A DNA stretch of 64,000 nt from NCBI RefSeq assembly GCF_001655775.1, contig NZ_LXFF01000009.1, forward strand, positions 16,861 through 80,860. Reading direction: 5' to 3'. The position numbers and the translations under genes are program-made. Under the pieces are notes generated by a model. The model was not told the origin of the DNA, ran no database searches, and saw nothing but the letters and a program-made list of their open reading frames with translations. This document shows positions 1-8,749 of the stretch, in pieces (the first letter of the stretch is position 1; the number at the start of each line of letters is the position of its first letter). This DNA comes from Candidatus Arthromitus sp. SFB-turkey. GTDB taxonomy: Bacteria; Bacillota; Clostridia; Clostridiales; Clostridiaceae.

Positions 1-209
1 AATAATGAATCAAGCTCTCTTTTATCTGGATTATCACTTATTTGTTTCGCCATACTAAGTAAATCATCTGTAGTATCTCCCATAGCAGAAACTACAATCA
101 CTAATTTATTTCCTTCATTTACACGTTTTATAGCATTTTTAGCAATATTTTTAATTTTTTCAATAGAACTAACAGAACTTCCTCCATATTTTTGTACAAC
201 TATAGACAC
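1..209 (-). CDS. lysC: Aspartate kinase, N-terminal part (cut by window edge)
   Basis: Aspartokinase phosphorylates L-aspartate, the first step toward diaminopimelate/lysine, threonine and methionine. Only about 69 N-terminal residues are in the window; the rest lies beyond base 1. The translation begins MSIVVQKYGGSSVSS, which is the conserved aspartokinase nucleotide-binding start (VxKYGGSSV), and continues with LVIVVSAMGDTTDDLL, matching the family's VVSAMGxxTDxL block. I chose the GTG at 207-209 because an AAGGAG ribosome binding site lies about seven bases upstream and the protein then starts exactly at the conserved strand. A promoter-like sequence lies upstream at 261-289. Which aspartokinase isoform this is cannot be told without the C-terminal ACT domains. 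Confidence 0.88.
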   Translation of the reverse strand, partial: MSIVVQKYGGSSVSSIEKIKNIAKNAIKRVNEGNKLVIVVSAMGDTTDDLLSMAKQISDNPDKRELDSL

Positions 210-260
210 GAAAACACTCCTTAATTAAACAATAAATTTTTAAAAAAACTTCTATTTTCA

Positions 261-289
261 ATGTTATATTCTTATATAATTTTAGTCAA
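261..289 (-). promoter_or_regulatory. Candidate SigA promoter for aspartokinase
   Basis: On the minus strand a TTGACT -35 hexamer (284-289) is followed after 17 bases by TAACAT (261-266); an overlapping TATAAC sits at 15-base spacing. It lies about 50 bases upstream of the GTG start. Read from sequence only. Confidence 0.45.
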
Positions 290-320
290 TAATTTTCTTG
301 TTTAAATCTACATTTTAAAA

Positions 321-329
321 TGTTATACT
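321..329 (+). promoter_or_regulatory. Candidate extended -10 promoter for the cation efflux gene
   Basis: TGTTATACT fits an extended -10 element (TG, one base, then a TATAAT-like hexamer at 324-329), 31 bases before the ATG at 360. The -35 is poor (TTGTTT, spacer about 20). It faces away from the aspartokinase promoter, so the 150-base gap serves both genes. Confidence 0.35.
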
Positions 330-359
330 TGATTTAATTAAAATTTTAGGTAGGTTAAA

Positions 360-1535
360 ATGTTTAATTTATTACTAAAAGTTTTCATTAAAAATCCAAA
401 GGATACAAAAGATCCTAAAGTACGTTCAATGTATGGCCTTTTATGTAGTTACATAAGTATATTTTTAAACTTTATTTTATTTATAATAAAATTAATTATA
501 GGATTAATTTTAAAAAGCGTTTCAATTACAGCAGATGCTTTTAATAATCTATCAGACTCTGCCTCATCTATTATAAATTTAATTGCATTTAAATTTTCTC
601 TTAAACCTCCAGATAAAGAACACCCTTTAGGCCATGGAAGATATGAATACATTTCCTCACTAATAATCTCATTTTTAATTATTTTTGTTGGAATAAGCTT
701 TATAAAATCATCATTTGAAAAAATATTAAGTAAAGAAACTACTTCATTTAACTGGGTATTATTTTTTATTTTGATAATTTCAATTTTCATAAAAATTTGG
801 ATTGGATTTTTAAATTTAAAAATCTCTAAAAAAATAAATTCCCAATCATTAAAAGCAACATCTGTTGATGCTCTATATGATGCTTTAATAACAACTGTGC
901 TAAGTTTATCTATTTTATTATCAAATTTTACAAATTTATCTTTAGATGGCTACGCAGGTATTATTATATCAAGCTTTATAATTTATTCGGGAATTAAATT
1001 AATAAAAGAAACTTTAAATCCTCTTTTAGGTGAAGCACCTAGTGAAGACTTTGTACAAAATCTTAAAAGTAATATACTAAAGCATGAGAACATTTTAGGA
1101 CTACATGATTTGATTGTTCACAATTATGGACCAAATAGAACTCTTGCATCAATTCACGCAGAAGTTCCTTCAAACTTATCACTTATAGATGTGCATATTT
1201 TAATAGACAAAATTGAAAAACAAATTGAACAAGATATGGGTATACACCTAGTAATACACATGGATCCTATTGATATACATAATCAGGAATCCCTTGAAAT
1301 TTTTAAGAATATTAAAACTTTAATTAAAAAAAATATTTACGAAGTGAACAACATTGTAGATTTTAGAATTTTAAATACAAATGGAAAAAATACAATTTTT
1401 TTTGAAATTAAACTTAAAAATGAATTTTATGATAAAGTGGATTTTGATAACATTTTAAAAAGTTCAACAGATCTTATAAATAAAAATTATCCAGATTTTG
1501 ATTGCAAAATATTTAAAAATAATACATTTAATTAA
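360..1535 (+). CDS. Cation diffusion facilitator family transporter
   Basis: Membrane protein predicted to export divalent metal ions (Zn, Mn, Fe or similar) in exchange for protons. About six hydrophobic segments lie between residues 25 and 220, followed by a cytoplasmic C-terminal domain. The family's metal-site motifs are visible: ADAFNNLSD in helix 2 (Asp59, Asn63) and SVDALYD in helix 5 (Asp170, Asp174), plus the conserved HPLGHGRYEY loop at about 88-97. At 391 residues it is longer than minimal CDF proteins: the usual C-terminal domain (about 220-300) is followed by roughly 90 extra residues. The ATG at 360 has an AGGTAGG ribosome binding site. It stands alone, bounded by its own promoter and a terminator at 1534-1566. 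The metal cannot be assigned from sequence alone. Confidence 0.85.
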   Translation: MFNLLLKVFIKNPKDTKDPKVRSMYGLLCSYISIFLNFILFIIKLIIGLILKSVSITADAFNNLSDSASSIINLIAFKFSLKPPDKEHPLGHGRYEYISSLIISFLIIFVGISFIKSSFEKILSKETTSFNWVLFFILIISIFIKIWIGFLNLKISKKINSQSLKATSVDALYDALITTVLSLSILLSNFTNLSLDGYAGIIISSFIIYSGIKLIKETLNPLLGEAPSEDFVQNLKSNILKHENILGLHDLIVHNYGPNRTLASIHAEVPSNLSLIDVHILIDKIEKQIEQDMGIHLVIHMDPIDIHNQESLEIFKNIKTLIKKNIYEVNNIVDFRILNTNGKNTIFFEIKLKNEFYDKVDFDNILKSSTDLINKNYPDFDCKIFKNNTFN

Positions 1536-1566
1536 GGTATGTATGTTACATACCTTATTTTTTTTA
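1534..1566 (+). terminator. Rho-independent terminator after the cation efflux gene
   Basis: A perfect 10-bp stem (AAGGTATGTA at 1534-1543, TACATACCTT at 1547-1556) with a three-base loop is followed by A then a run of T. The stem begins at the second base of the TAA stop codon (1533-1535). Confidence 0.85.
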
Positions 1567-1605
1567 CTATTATATAATGTAATTATTTTTAAAGGAGCTT
1601 TATAA

Positions 1606-2601
1606 TTGAATTTCTACGTAAAAAGATTGTTTCTAAATTCAAATTATAAATCAAACAAATCTGTAGAGAAAACGATATATATAAAATCAAATAACTGCTA
1701 TATAAAAAATAAATTTTTAAACACACTATCAAATAAATTCTACAATATAAAAACAAACTATTTATATTTTCACGATGACTTCAAAACAAATTATATAAAT
1801 ACTATTTTAATGCCTGAATTAAATTTATATATAAGCTCTACAATAACCAAAGACCCAAAACACACTATAGATTTAAATTCTACCATAAAAAACTATTCCA
1901 AAGAAAATATACAACTAACTAAAAATATAATTAATTCTACAAAACAAAAATTTTTTTCAACCATTTTTGAAATAAACAAACTTTTCACAAAAATATGTAA
2001 AAAATCAAGTAATAACTTAGATATTATAAAATTTAATAATTTCAAAAATGATTTTATAGATTGTATTTTTAAAAATTCAGAAAATAATAATAATTTCAAA
2101 ATTTCTGAGTATTTCATATCGTCAATTGGAATAGAAGGTTTTAAAACATTCTCAAATCACTTACCAAATGGAGAAAATAAAGTTTTCGTTATAAATGATA
2201 ATTTTAATTTATTTAAATGTTTATTAATAGACGAAATAATAAACAAAGCAAATTTTTTAAATATTTCATATGAAATTTATAAAAATCCTTTAAACCCACG
2301 CATTATAGATCACATAAAAATTCCATCAATAAATTTATGTATTATTTCAAATACATTTTTATTTAAGGAAAAAATACCAGGAATTCAAATAAATGAAGAA
2401 AATTTTTTGAAAAATAAGTTTGAAAATGAAAAATTATTAGAACAAAAAAGAGATTTAAATAATTTAATAGAAATTTTAAATTCATTATGTAAAGAGCTGA
2501 GAAAAAATTACTCAATATTGGATGATTTTTTTGAAAATTGTATAATCGAAAATAAATTTAATAATTTAATAGATGATACATTAAAAAATGTAATACGATA
2601 A
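1606..2601 (+). CDS. Degenerate two-repeat ATPase-like protein without P-loops
   Basis: I do not recognise a confident function. The layout resembles the clostridial/bacillar tandem P-loop protein family annotated as PRK06851-type ATPases, in which two nucleotide-binding halves each end in an I-P-E-L-x-x-A-I/L strand. Here residues about 22-85 (from KTIYIKSNN to MPELNLYISST) and about 168-250 (from GIEGFKTF through KVFVIND to IPSINLCIISNT) look like two copies of that half. The expected GxPGxGKS Walker A loops are replaced by SNNCYIKNKF and NDNFNLFKCL. The protein is rich in Asn, Lys and Ile and has no membrane segment or signal peptide. The TTG start at 1606 is set by an AAAGGAG site ten bases upstream. 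The ORF is intact over 331 codons, which argues for function despite the lost motifs. Family assignment is by eye. Confidence 0.5.
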   Translation: MNFYVKRLFLNSNYKSNKSVEKTIYIKSNNCYIKNKFLNTLSNKFYNIKTNYLYFHDDFKTNYINTILMPELNLYISSTITKDPKHTIDLNSTIKNYSKENIQLTKNIINSTKQKFFSTIFEINKLFTKICKKSSNNLDIIKFNNFKNDFIDCIFKNSENNNNFKISEYFISSIGIEGFKTFSNHLPNGENKVFVINDNFNLFKCLLIDEIINKANFLNISYEIYKNPLNPRIIDHIKIPSINLCIISNTFLFKEKIPGIQINEENFLKNKFENEKLLEQKRDLNNLIEILNSLCKELRKNYSILDDFFENCIIENKFNNLIDDTLKNVIR

Positions 2602-2618
2602 ACACGTATTACATTTTT
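2584..2618. terminator. Bidirectional terminator embedded in the 3' ends of two genes
   Basis: A perfect 14-bp stem (AAAAATGTAATACG at 2584-2597, its complement at 2605-2618) with a seven-base loop reads as a hairpin plus T-run on both strands. The left arm lies within the last codons of the 1606-2601 gene; the right arm covers the stop codon and last codons of helD (ends 2609). Confidence 0.8.
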
Positions 2619-4693
2619 AATTTAATATGAACAGCATTGTGCATAGCTCTAGTTAACATTATATATAAAATATTATCATCTAAATCATTATCTAAAACTA
2701 TAACTGAATCAAACTCAAGTCCCTTAGAAAAATATACAGTTGTTAAAAATATTCCCTTATCACTGTATAAATTATCCTCATTATTAATTAATTTTATATA
2801 GTAAAGATCTTTTATCAAATCATAAACTCTACGTAAAACCTCTTTATCTCTAACAATTATTCCAATATTAAAATTTCCCTTTAAATTAAATCCATTTATT
2901 TTATTTTGAATTACGCTTTTTAAATCTTTAAAACCACACTCTAAAACTTCTACATCTTCACCATCTCTAATTGAATTAACTGAAATATTTTCATGTAAAT
3001 ACTTTATAGAATAATTAATTATATTTAAAGTAGATCTATAAGAATCTCTCATATTTATTTCTTCTCTATTTTCAAATATGTTAGTACTTTCAATAAAACT
3101 TTCATCAAAATTAACAATACTTTGATTTAAATCTCCAACAATTACATACGAAGAAGCCCTTGTATACTCTTTAATAACCTCATAAAACATATATGAAAAA
3201 TCTTGCGCTTCATCTATTACTACTAATTTAAAATCTTTTATTCTTTTAACATTACAAACCTTCAAATATATATACTTTATTAAAATTAAATCTGCAAAAT
3301 CTAAATCTCTCAATTCCTTTACAAAAAAATCCTCATAAAATTCTTTATATAATTCATAAGGAGATTCAAGCTTTAAAAAATGAAGTGATGATTTTATCTC
3401 CAAAGATTCTGAAATTATTTCATATATCTCGTTTCTTTTTAACATATCATAATGATTAACCATATCATCATCAATGTTCATTTTTTTATATTTATCTACA
3501 ATTTCATATACAAAAGAATTTCTAATCTTATTAATTTTATCAAAAATTCTCTTTCTTATAAGATTAATTCTAACCTCTAAAACTCTACTTTTAAATGATT
3601 CATAAAACAATCTATTAATTTCATCACTTGTTATTACAACCTTATCTCTAAAATAAATATCCGCTCCAAGATTTATATTTTCTTCAACATACTTTAAAAA
3701 GTCATCAATTTTCTCTTTCATGTGAGAGGTTCCCTTAAATTTAAATTCCTCTAAATAATCAAAATCATTTAACATCATCTCCATATGATTATCATAAGAA
3801 TTAAAATTTAACTCCTGATTTAAATTTAAATATATAAAATCTTCACTAGTAAAGCTGTAAACCCCTCCATATTCACCAAGTGAAGGTAAAACTGAAGAAA
3901 TATATTCCATAAATATTTTATTAGGACATAAAATTAAAACCCTATCTTTAAAATAATCTCTAAAATTATACAATAAATACGCAACTCTATGTAAAGCAAC
4001 AGAAGTTTTTCCACTACCTGCAACACCATTTATAACAATACATTTATTTTTATCTGCCCTTATTATTTTATCTTGATTTGATTGAATAGTTTGTACTATG
4101 TTTTTAAGCTTATTTGATGCTTTGAGAGATAGCATTTCTTTTAAAAATTCATCTTTTACATATATTTCAGAGTCAAACATTGAAATAATTTTTCCATTTT
4201 TAATTAAAAATTGTCTTCTCTCTAACAATTCAACAAATATTTCTTCTTTAGATGGAATAATATAACTAACTCTTCCAAGTTTTCCTTGATAAAATAAAGA
4301 AGCTATAGGAGCCCTCCAATCAATTATAAGAGGAACATCATAACCAACATCAAATCCATAAGCACCTATGTAAAATTTTTCTTCTACTCCATCTTCACAT
4401 ATGTTTATTTTTCCAAAATAAGGACTCTTCTTTAAATACAAAAACTCTTTTATTCGTTTTTCAATAGTATTAAAAATTTGCTCATTTTTGTGATTTTCAT
4501 GATCAAAATATTCAATTACCTTATCATCATCATCTCTATACTCTTCTACAAACTTTCTTCTATGCTCAACAATAACATCAGATACTTCTTTTCTCCTATT
4601 TAAATAATTATTTATCTCATTATTTAAATGAATAAACACATTATCTAAATACTCCTTCTCTTTTAAATACTCCTCATTTAAATTTTTATCCAT
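2609..4693 (-). CDS. helD: HelD-like superfamily I helicase (RNA polymerase recycling factor)
   Basis: HelD is a UvrD/Rep-type ATPase that binds RNA polymerase and releases it from nucleic acid using ATP. Visible motifs: a long charged N-terminal coiled-coil region (about 1-90) like the arm HelD inserts into the polymerase secondary channel, Walker A GVAGSGKTS at about 223-231, Walker B with VVIDEAQDF at about 500, motif III VGDLNQSI, a C-terminal TVYFSKGLEFD motif V and YIMLTRA motif VI. The length of about 694 residues is slightly below B. subtilis HelD. I prefer the ATG at 4693 over a TTG twelve bases upstream: the AAAGGA site directly abuts that TTG, leaving no spacing, but sits 12 bases before the ATG. 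A terminator of the upstream gene lies at 4711-4773, so helD probably has its own promoter or relies on readthrough. Confidence 0.85.
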   Translation of the reverse strand: MDKNLNEEYLKEKEYLDNVFIHLNNEINNYLNRRKEVSDVIVEHRRKFVEEYRDDDDKVIEYFDHENHKNEQIFNTIEKRIKEFLYLKKSPYFGKINICEDGVEEKFYIGAYGFDVGYDVPLIIDWRAPIASLFYQGKLGRVSYIIPSKEEIFVELLERRQFLIKNGKIISMFDSEIYVKDEFLKEMLSLKASNKLKNIVQTIQSNQDKIIRADKNKCIVINGVAGSGKTSVALHRVAYLLYNFRDYFKDRVLILCPNKIFMEYISSVLPSLGEYGGVYSFTSEDFIYLNLNQELNFNSYDNHMEMMLNDFDYLEEFKFKGTSHMKEKIDDFLKYVEENINLGADIYFRDKVVITSDEINRLFYESFKSRVLEVRINLIRKRIFDKINKIRNSFVYEIVDKYKKMNIDDDMVNHYDMLKRNEIYEIISESLEIKSSLHFLKLESPYELYKEFYEDFFVKELRDLDFADLILIKYIYLKVCNVKRIKDFKLVVIDEAQDFSYMFYEVIKEYTRASSYVIVGDLNQSIVNFDESFIESTNIFENREEINMRDSYRSTLNIINYSIKYLHENISVNSIRDGEDVEVLECGFKDLKSVIQNKINGFNLKGNFNIGIIVRDKEVLRRVYDLIKDLYYIKLINNEDNLYSDKGIFLTTVYFSKGLEFDSVIVLDNDLDDNILYIMLTRAMHNAVHIKLKM

Positions 4694-4710
4694 TTTATTA
4701 CCCAATCCTT

Positions 4711-4773
4711 TATAAAAAATAAAGCCATTCTTTAATTATACTCTTTAAGAATATTTTTTAAAAGAATGACCTT
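4711..4773 (-). terminator. Terminator after signal peptidase gene
   Basis: On the minus strand a 13-bp stem (arms at 4761-4773 and 4721-4733, two G-T wobbles) with a long 27-base loop is followed by a T-rich tract at 4711-4720. It separates lepB from helD. Confidence 0.55.
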
Positions 4774-4780
4774 ATATAAA

Positions 4781-5497
4781 TTATTTTAAAATTCTTATTC
4801 TATTAAATGGATATATAATTATTCTTGCTTCCCCTCGTATATCTTCAAAGTCTATATAAGGTTCGCTCCAATACCTACTATCTAATGAATTTGCCCTATT
4901 ATCACCTAAAAAGAAATATTTATCCTCGGGGACTTTAAACTCTAAATCAAATATAGCAGTTTCATCTTTTTGAACCACATATGTTTCTTCAAGAACTTCT
5001 CCATTAACTAAAACCTCTCCTGAAGCTTTAACAACAATATCATCTCCAGGTAATCCTATAACACGTTTAATCAAAAGTTCATTAAACTCATCAGAGAAAA
5101 ATACCAAAATATCTCCTCTCTGAATACTATCTCTACCATACATTTTAGTTACAAAAAGCTGATCCTTAACTTTAAGTGTTGGATACATAGATTCAGATGG
5201 TATATACACCTTAAAAATTAAAAACTTATTTATTAAAAAGGAAATAATAAGTGCTGCAACAATTGTTATTAACCATTCAAGTATGGTTGATATAAAACTT
5301 CCCTTTTTCTTTGAATCACTTCTTCTCCTTTTTTTACCTTCATTATCTTCATCAATTACAACATCATCTTTCTCATCTTCTTCATCATCTAAAAGATAGG
5401 AGTATTCATCATCATAATCATCTTGCTCCTGCTCATCATCATAAAACTCTTCCTCATCAAATATTTCTTCTTTATCATCATCTTTACAATTATGCAT
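4781..5497 (-). CDS. lepB: Signal peptidase I with an acidic N-terminal extension
   Basis: Type I signal peptidase removes signal peptides from exported proteins on the outer face of the membrane. One transmembrane helix (about residues 70-94) is followed by the catalytic Ser103 in IPSESMYPTL and Lys144 in LLIKRVIGLPGD; GDNRANSLDSR near the C-terminus is the conserved family box. Upstream of the helix lies a cytoplasmic tail of about 60 residues made largely of Asp and Glu and ending in a basic KKRRR stretch, much longer than the usual short tail. The start is ATG at 5497 with AAGGTAGG upstream; a longer TTG-initiated version from 5515 would lack a ribosome binding site. It lies 72 bases after another strongly acidic protein gene, likely in the same transcript, and is followed by a terminator. 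Confidence 0.92.
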   Translation of the reverse strand: MHNCKDDDKEEIFDEEEFYDDEQEQDDYDDEYSYLLDDEEDEKDDVVIDEDNEGKKRRRSDSKKKGSFISTILEWLITIVAALIISFLINKFLIFKVYIPSESMYPTLKVKDQLFVTKMYGRDSIQRGDILVFFSDEFNELLIKRVIGLPGDDIVVKASGEVLVNGEVLEETYVVQKDETAIFDLEFKVPEDKYFFLGDNRANSLDSRYWSEPYIDFEDIRGEARIIIYPFNRIRILK

Positions 5498-5569
5498 ACC
5501 CAACCTACCTTTCAATTCTTAATGCTAAAAATATTATATTAAATAATGATTCAAATTTAAATACTAATT

Positions 5570-7027
5570 TTAATTTACTATGTTTTTACTATTCTCTTTC
5601 TTAGCTATATCTTTTTTAATTGCTTCAATATCCAACTCATTTATATCAAGACTTGAAGGTTTTTCTCCATTTTCTTCATAAATCTCTTCCAATAAATTTT
5701 GTAATGAAAATTTATCATCTTTTTTAACAGTTTTCTTAGAAGAATTCTTAGAAAACTTACGTTTCTTATTTAAACTTTCAAATTCAATTCTTATAGAAGA
5801 ATTTATTCTATTTAAATCCATATTTATAGCATTTAAAATTTCTTGTGAATCTATGCTATGTTCCTTAAACTTTTTAAACTGTTCAATTCTTTCATCAAGG
5901 GTTTCAAAAAATAACTTTTCTTGCAATTCTTTTTGTTCTTGCTTTTTCTTTTGTTTATTCTTTATAACTTCCCTTATACTTACTTTTTTACTTATACCTT
6001 GATTTAAATTAAAGTCTGGAAGCATCCCCTCTTCCATAGCATTTTCACTACTTACATCATAACTTTGAATTTCCTCAACTTCAAAAGAATTTAAACCATC
6101 AAAAGGTGAAAATGAATCATCATCTGCATTTTCCTCAACAACAACTTTAGGTACTTCATAATCTTCTATTTCTTCAAAAGGAGATTTTAATATTACTTCA
6201 TCTTCTGGCATACTAGATAAATAATCTTCAAAATCCATAATAGTTCTAAATTTACTTAATTCATCTTTTTTATTTTCATTAACACTTTCTACTTCAAATA
6301 CATCATTTTTTTTTTCACTTTCTCTTTCGTATTCTTCAAAAGAAGAAAAATTATACTCATTAGAGGAATCTATTTGAGAATTATTAGTTTTTGGTTCAGA
6401 AAATTGTTCCTCAACATTATTAAATTTTTCATTTATCCTTTTTAAAATTTCTTCATCACTTTGTTTACTTAAATCAATTAATAAATCCTCAGCTAAAATT
6501 TTTTCTTTAGTTTCTTCAATTTTTTCTTTACCTTCATTTAAAACAACATTTTCAAAATTTTCTAATGTAACATTTTTATTTTCTTCTTTAGAAATTAAAT
6601 TATTATTTTTAGCTCCATTAACAATATCTTTTTTATCTATATTTTTTAAATTCTTATCTAAATAATTTCTAAGTTTAAATTTTTGTTTATTTAAATTTTT
6701 ATTTGAATTAATCTTATTATTACGTTCCTGTACAGAATTTTTTTTATAATTATCTGAATTATTTAAAACATCTACAGATCTTTTATAATCAAAAAAATCA
6801 TATTTTATATCACTATCATAGGTATAAATTCCATCTGAATTGTCGCTATATTTTTTTGAAAATACTTTACCTGTACGTTTATCAAGCATAACTCCAGTTT
6901 TTTTATTTCCAACAACTCCAGATTCATCATCTACAACAAAATATGTATTATTCTCATCTAAAAAATCTAATAATTCACTAATATTGTACTCTTCTTTATT
7001 TATATCTCCATTAAATTTTTTATCCAT
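5570..7027 (-). CDS. Uncharacterised acidic/lysine-rich cytoplasmic protein
   Basis: I do not recognise this 485-residue protein. It has no signal peptide or membrane segment. The N-terminal 85 residues look ordered (SELLDFLDENNTYFVV, then GNKKTGVMLDKRTGKVF, which resembles a short beta-hairpin). Residues about 100-360 are a low-complexity stretch of Asn, Lys, Glu and Asp with scattered acidic clusters, and about 360-485 look helical and charged, possibly coiled coil (KNKQKKKQEQKELQEKLF, then a segment of about 90 residues). The gene lies directly upstream of lepB, whose product also has a highly acidic tail. The ATG at 7027 has AAAGG about 14 bases upstream, a loose fit. A structural or scaffold role is possible but unsupported. 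Confidence 0.6.
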   Translation of the reverse strand: MDKKFNGDINKEEYNISELLDFLDENNTYFVVDDESGVVGNKKTGVMLDKRTGKVFSKKYSDNSDGIYTYDSDIKYDFFDYKRSVDVLNNSDNYKKNSVQERNNKINSNKNLNKQKFKLRNYLDKNLKNIDKKDIVNGAKNNNLISKEENKNVTLENFENVVLNEGKEKIEETKEKILAEDLLIDLSKQSDEEILKRINEKFNNVEEQFSEPKTNNSQIDSSNEYNFSSFEEYERESEKKNDVFEVESVNENKKDELSKFRTIMDFEDYLSSMPEDEVILKSPFEEIEDYEVPKVVVEENADDDSFSPFDGLNSFEVEEIQSYDVSSENAMEEGMLPDFNLNQGISKKVSIREVIKNKQKKKQEQKELQEKLFFETLDERIEQFKKFKEHSIDSQEILNAINMDLNRINSSIRIEFESLNKKRKFSKNSSKKTVKKDDKFSLQNLLEEIYEENGEKPSSLDINELDIEAIKKDIAKKENSKNIVN

Positions 7028-7181
7028 ATTCCATATTTCTACCTTTCAAAATTATTAACTTGAACCAAAACCATCAACTTAAAGATTATTATTACCCTAA
7101 ATAAAATTTTTACAAATAGAAAATATTGTATTAAATTAAATAATAAATTTTTTATCTAAAAAATTATTATTGTTTAAATTA

Positions 7182-8552
7182 CTATAACTTAAAACAAACG
7201 ATAGTCTCAACATGATGAGTTTGACAAAACATATCCACTCCACGAATTTTTGAAACGTTGTATCCAAGTGAAACGAGTATTTTAGCATCTCTTGCCAAAG
7301 TTCCAACATCACAAGATATATAAACTATTTTTTTGCATTTTATTTCCCTAAGCGCATGCAAAACACTTTCTTTTACACCTTTTCTAGGTGGATCTAAAAT
7401 AGCTACTGTTATATTTATCCCATTATTAACTAAATTTAAAATTTCTTCTTCCACTTTACCATGTATAAACTCAACATTTTTTATATTGTTTAAAACTTTA
7501 TTTTCATTTGCATCTATAATACTTTCTTTAACTTCCTCTATACCATAAACTTTCTTTACTCTTCTACTTGAGCATATTCCAATAGTTCCAATTCCACAAT
7601 AAGCATCTAATAAAATATCACTATATTTTAGCTCTGCCATATCAATAGCTGATAAATAAAGCTTTTCAGCTTGTTTTGTATTAACTTGAAAAAAAGATCT
7701 ACTGTGAATTCTAAAAACAAAATCATTAATTTTATCCCTTATATAACCATCACCATATAAAACTTTTTCATAATTTCCAAGAATAACATTTGTGATATTA
7801 TTATTAACATTTAAAACTATGGTTTTTATATTTTTGCAATGTAATAATAAATATTTAACATAATTATTTAAAAACTTTTCATTTTCTTCTGTTAAAACAA
7901 CAACAACCATAATTTCATTTGTATTATACCCTTTTCTTATTAAAAGATGTCTAAATAATCCAAAATCTTTTCCAAATTTATAGTGAACAACTTCATCATA
8001 AGGAGCTATATTTTTTTGTTTCATATACTCTCTCGTTTTAACCACTATATCATTGGCCTCTTTAAATTGTATGTGGCAAAAATCCATGTTAATAATTTTA
8101 TGACTTTTATTTTCGTAAAAGCCTGCTGAAACAAATCCATCTACAATACCAAATGGAACTTGAACTTTATTTCTATACTCATAGGGAATTGACATACTAT
8201 AAAATTTATCTATTTTAACATTTTTTAAATTTCCAATTTTTTCAAGTGATTCTATAATTTTATTTTCCTTAAAATTAACTTGCTCTTTATATTCCATATG
8301 TTGAAGATTACATCCACCACATTTTTTATATATATCACAAACAGGCATAACTCTAAGATTAGATACAGATAATATATCAACAACTTCTCCATATCCATAA
8401 TTTTTATTTACTTTTTTTACAATAATCTCAACAATTTCTCCAATTATAACATCTGGTATAAATACAACAAACTTGTCAACATGGGCAATCCCACTTCCTT
8501 TATGATTGTATCCCTCAATTTTTACTATGTACTTCTTTCCAACTTCTATCAT
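7182..8552 (-). CDS. rlmD: 23S rRNA (uracil-5-)-methyltransferase, RlmD/RlmCD family
   Basis: SAM-dependent enzyme that makes 5-methyluridine in 23S rRNA (U1939, and in Gram-positives often also U747). Domains in order: an N-terminal TRAM RNA-binding domain (about 1-62), an iron-sulfur cluster site with Cys72, Cys78, Cys81 and Cys159, then a Rossmann methyltransferase domain with the SAM motif LDAYCGIGTIGI at about 315-326, ILDPPRKGV at about 385-393, and the catalytic cysteine Cys414 in ISCDVGTLARD. Its 456 residues fit the family. The ATG at 8552 has a strong AGGAGG site. It follows the pyk terminator and so should have its own promoter. The B. subtilis counterparts are YefA and YfjO; which uridine is modified here is not visible in the sequence. 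Confidence 0.88.
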   Translation of the reverse strand: MIEVGKKYIVKIEGYNHKGSGIAHVDKFVVFIPDVIIGEIVEIIVKKVNKNYGYGEVVDILSVSNLRVMPVCDIYKKCGGCNLQHMEYKEQVNFKENKIIESLEKIGNLKNVKIDKFYSMSIPYEYRNKVQVPFGIVDGFVSAGFYENKSHKIINMDFCHIQFKEANDIVVKTREYMKQKNIAPYDEVVHYKFGKDFGLFRHLLIRKGYNTNEIMVVVVLTEENEKFLNNYVKYLLLHCKNIKTIVLNVNNNITNVILGNYEKVLYGDGYIRDKINDFVFRIHSRSFFQVNTKQAEKLYLSAIDMAELKYSDILLDAYCGIGTIGICSSRRVKKVYGIEEVKESIIDANENKVLNNIKNVEFIHGKVEEEILNLVNNGINITVAILDPPRKGVKESVLHALREIKCKKIVYISCDVGTLARDAKILVSLGYNVSKIRGVDMFCQTHHVETIVCFKL

Positions 8553-8574
8553 TAAAACTAAACTTCCTCCTTAA

Positions 8575-8624
8575 TTTAAAAAACATTAGCATCTATAATT
8601 TCTTATAGATGCTAATGTTTTTTT
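8575..8624 (-). terminator. Terminator of the dnaE-pfkA-pyk operon
   Basis: A perfect 17-bp stem (AAACATTAGCATCTATA at 8581-8597 and its complement at 8604-8620) with a six-base loop, flanked by A on the left and T on the right, so it can act on both strands. It lies downstream of pyk and just before rlmD. Confidence 0.88.
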
Positions 8625-8703
8625 GAATCAGTTGCCTAAATAAAAAATAAACCACTTAAATTTTTGAAACCTCTCTATAATAATATACTTACTACAAAAA
8701 AGT

Positions 8704-8743
8704 TTTGTTAATTTTAAATTATATATTTGTTAATTTTAAATTA
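8704..8743. repeat. Short direct repeat downstream of pyk
   Basis: An 18-base unit (TTTGTTAATTTTAAATTA) occurs at 8704-8721 and again at 8726-8743, a 22-base period. It lies between the pyk stop codon and its terminator; no function is evident. Confidence 0.6.
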
Positions 8744-8749
8744 ATTTTT

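Noticed and set aside
210..359. Lysine riboswitch before the aspartokinase
   Set aside because: The gap is only about 150 bases and shared with a divergent gene. It is AT-rich with no multi-stem junction and no terminator/antiterminator pair.
449..790. Minus-strand ORF of 113 codons inside the cation efflux gene
   Set aside because: It lies fully within a well-supported gene on the other strand and has no ribosome binding site or recognisable protein. Other opposite-strand ORFs inside pyk, uvrA, uvrB, whiA and others were rejected for the same reason.
5311..5604. His/Leu-rich plus-strand ORF opposite lepB
   Set aside because: It is the complement of the Asp/Glu-rich tail of signal peptidase. 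Acidic codons read as His and related codons on the other strand, which explains its odd composition.
8704..8743. CRISPR-like repeat array
   Set aside because: Only two copies of an 18-base AT-only unit with a four-base spacer; no further copies and no cas genes. No other regularly spaced repeats were seen in the window.
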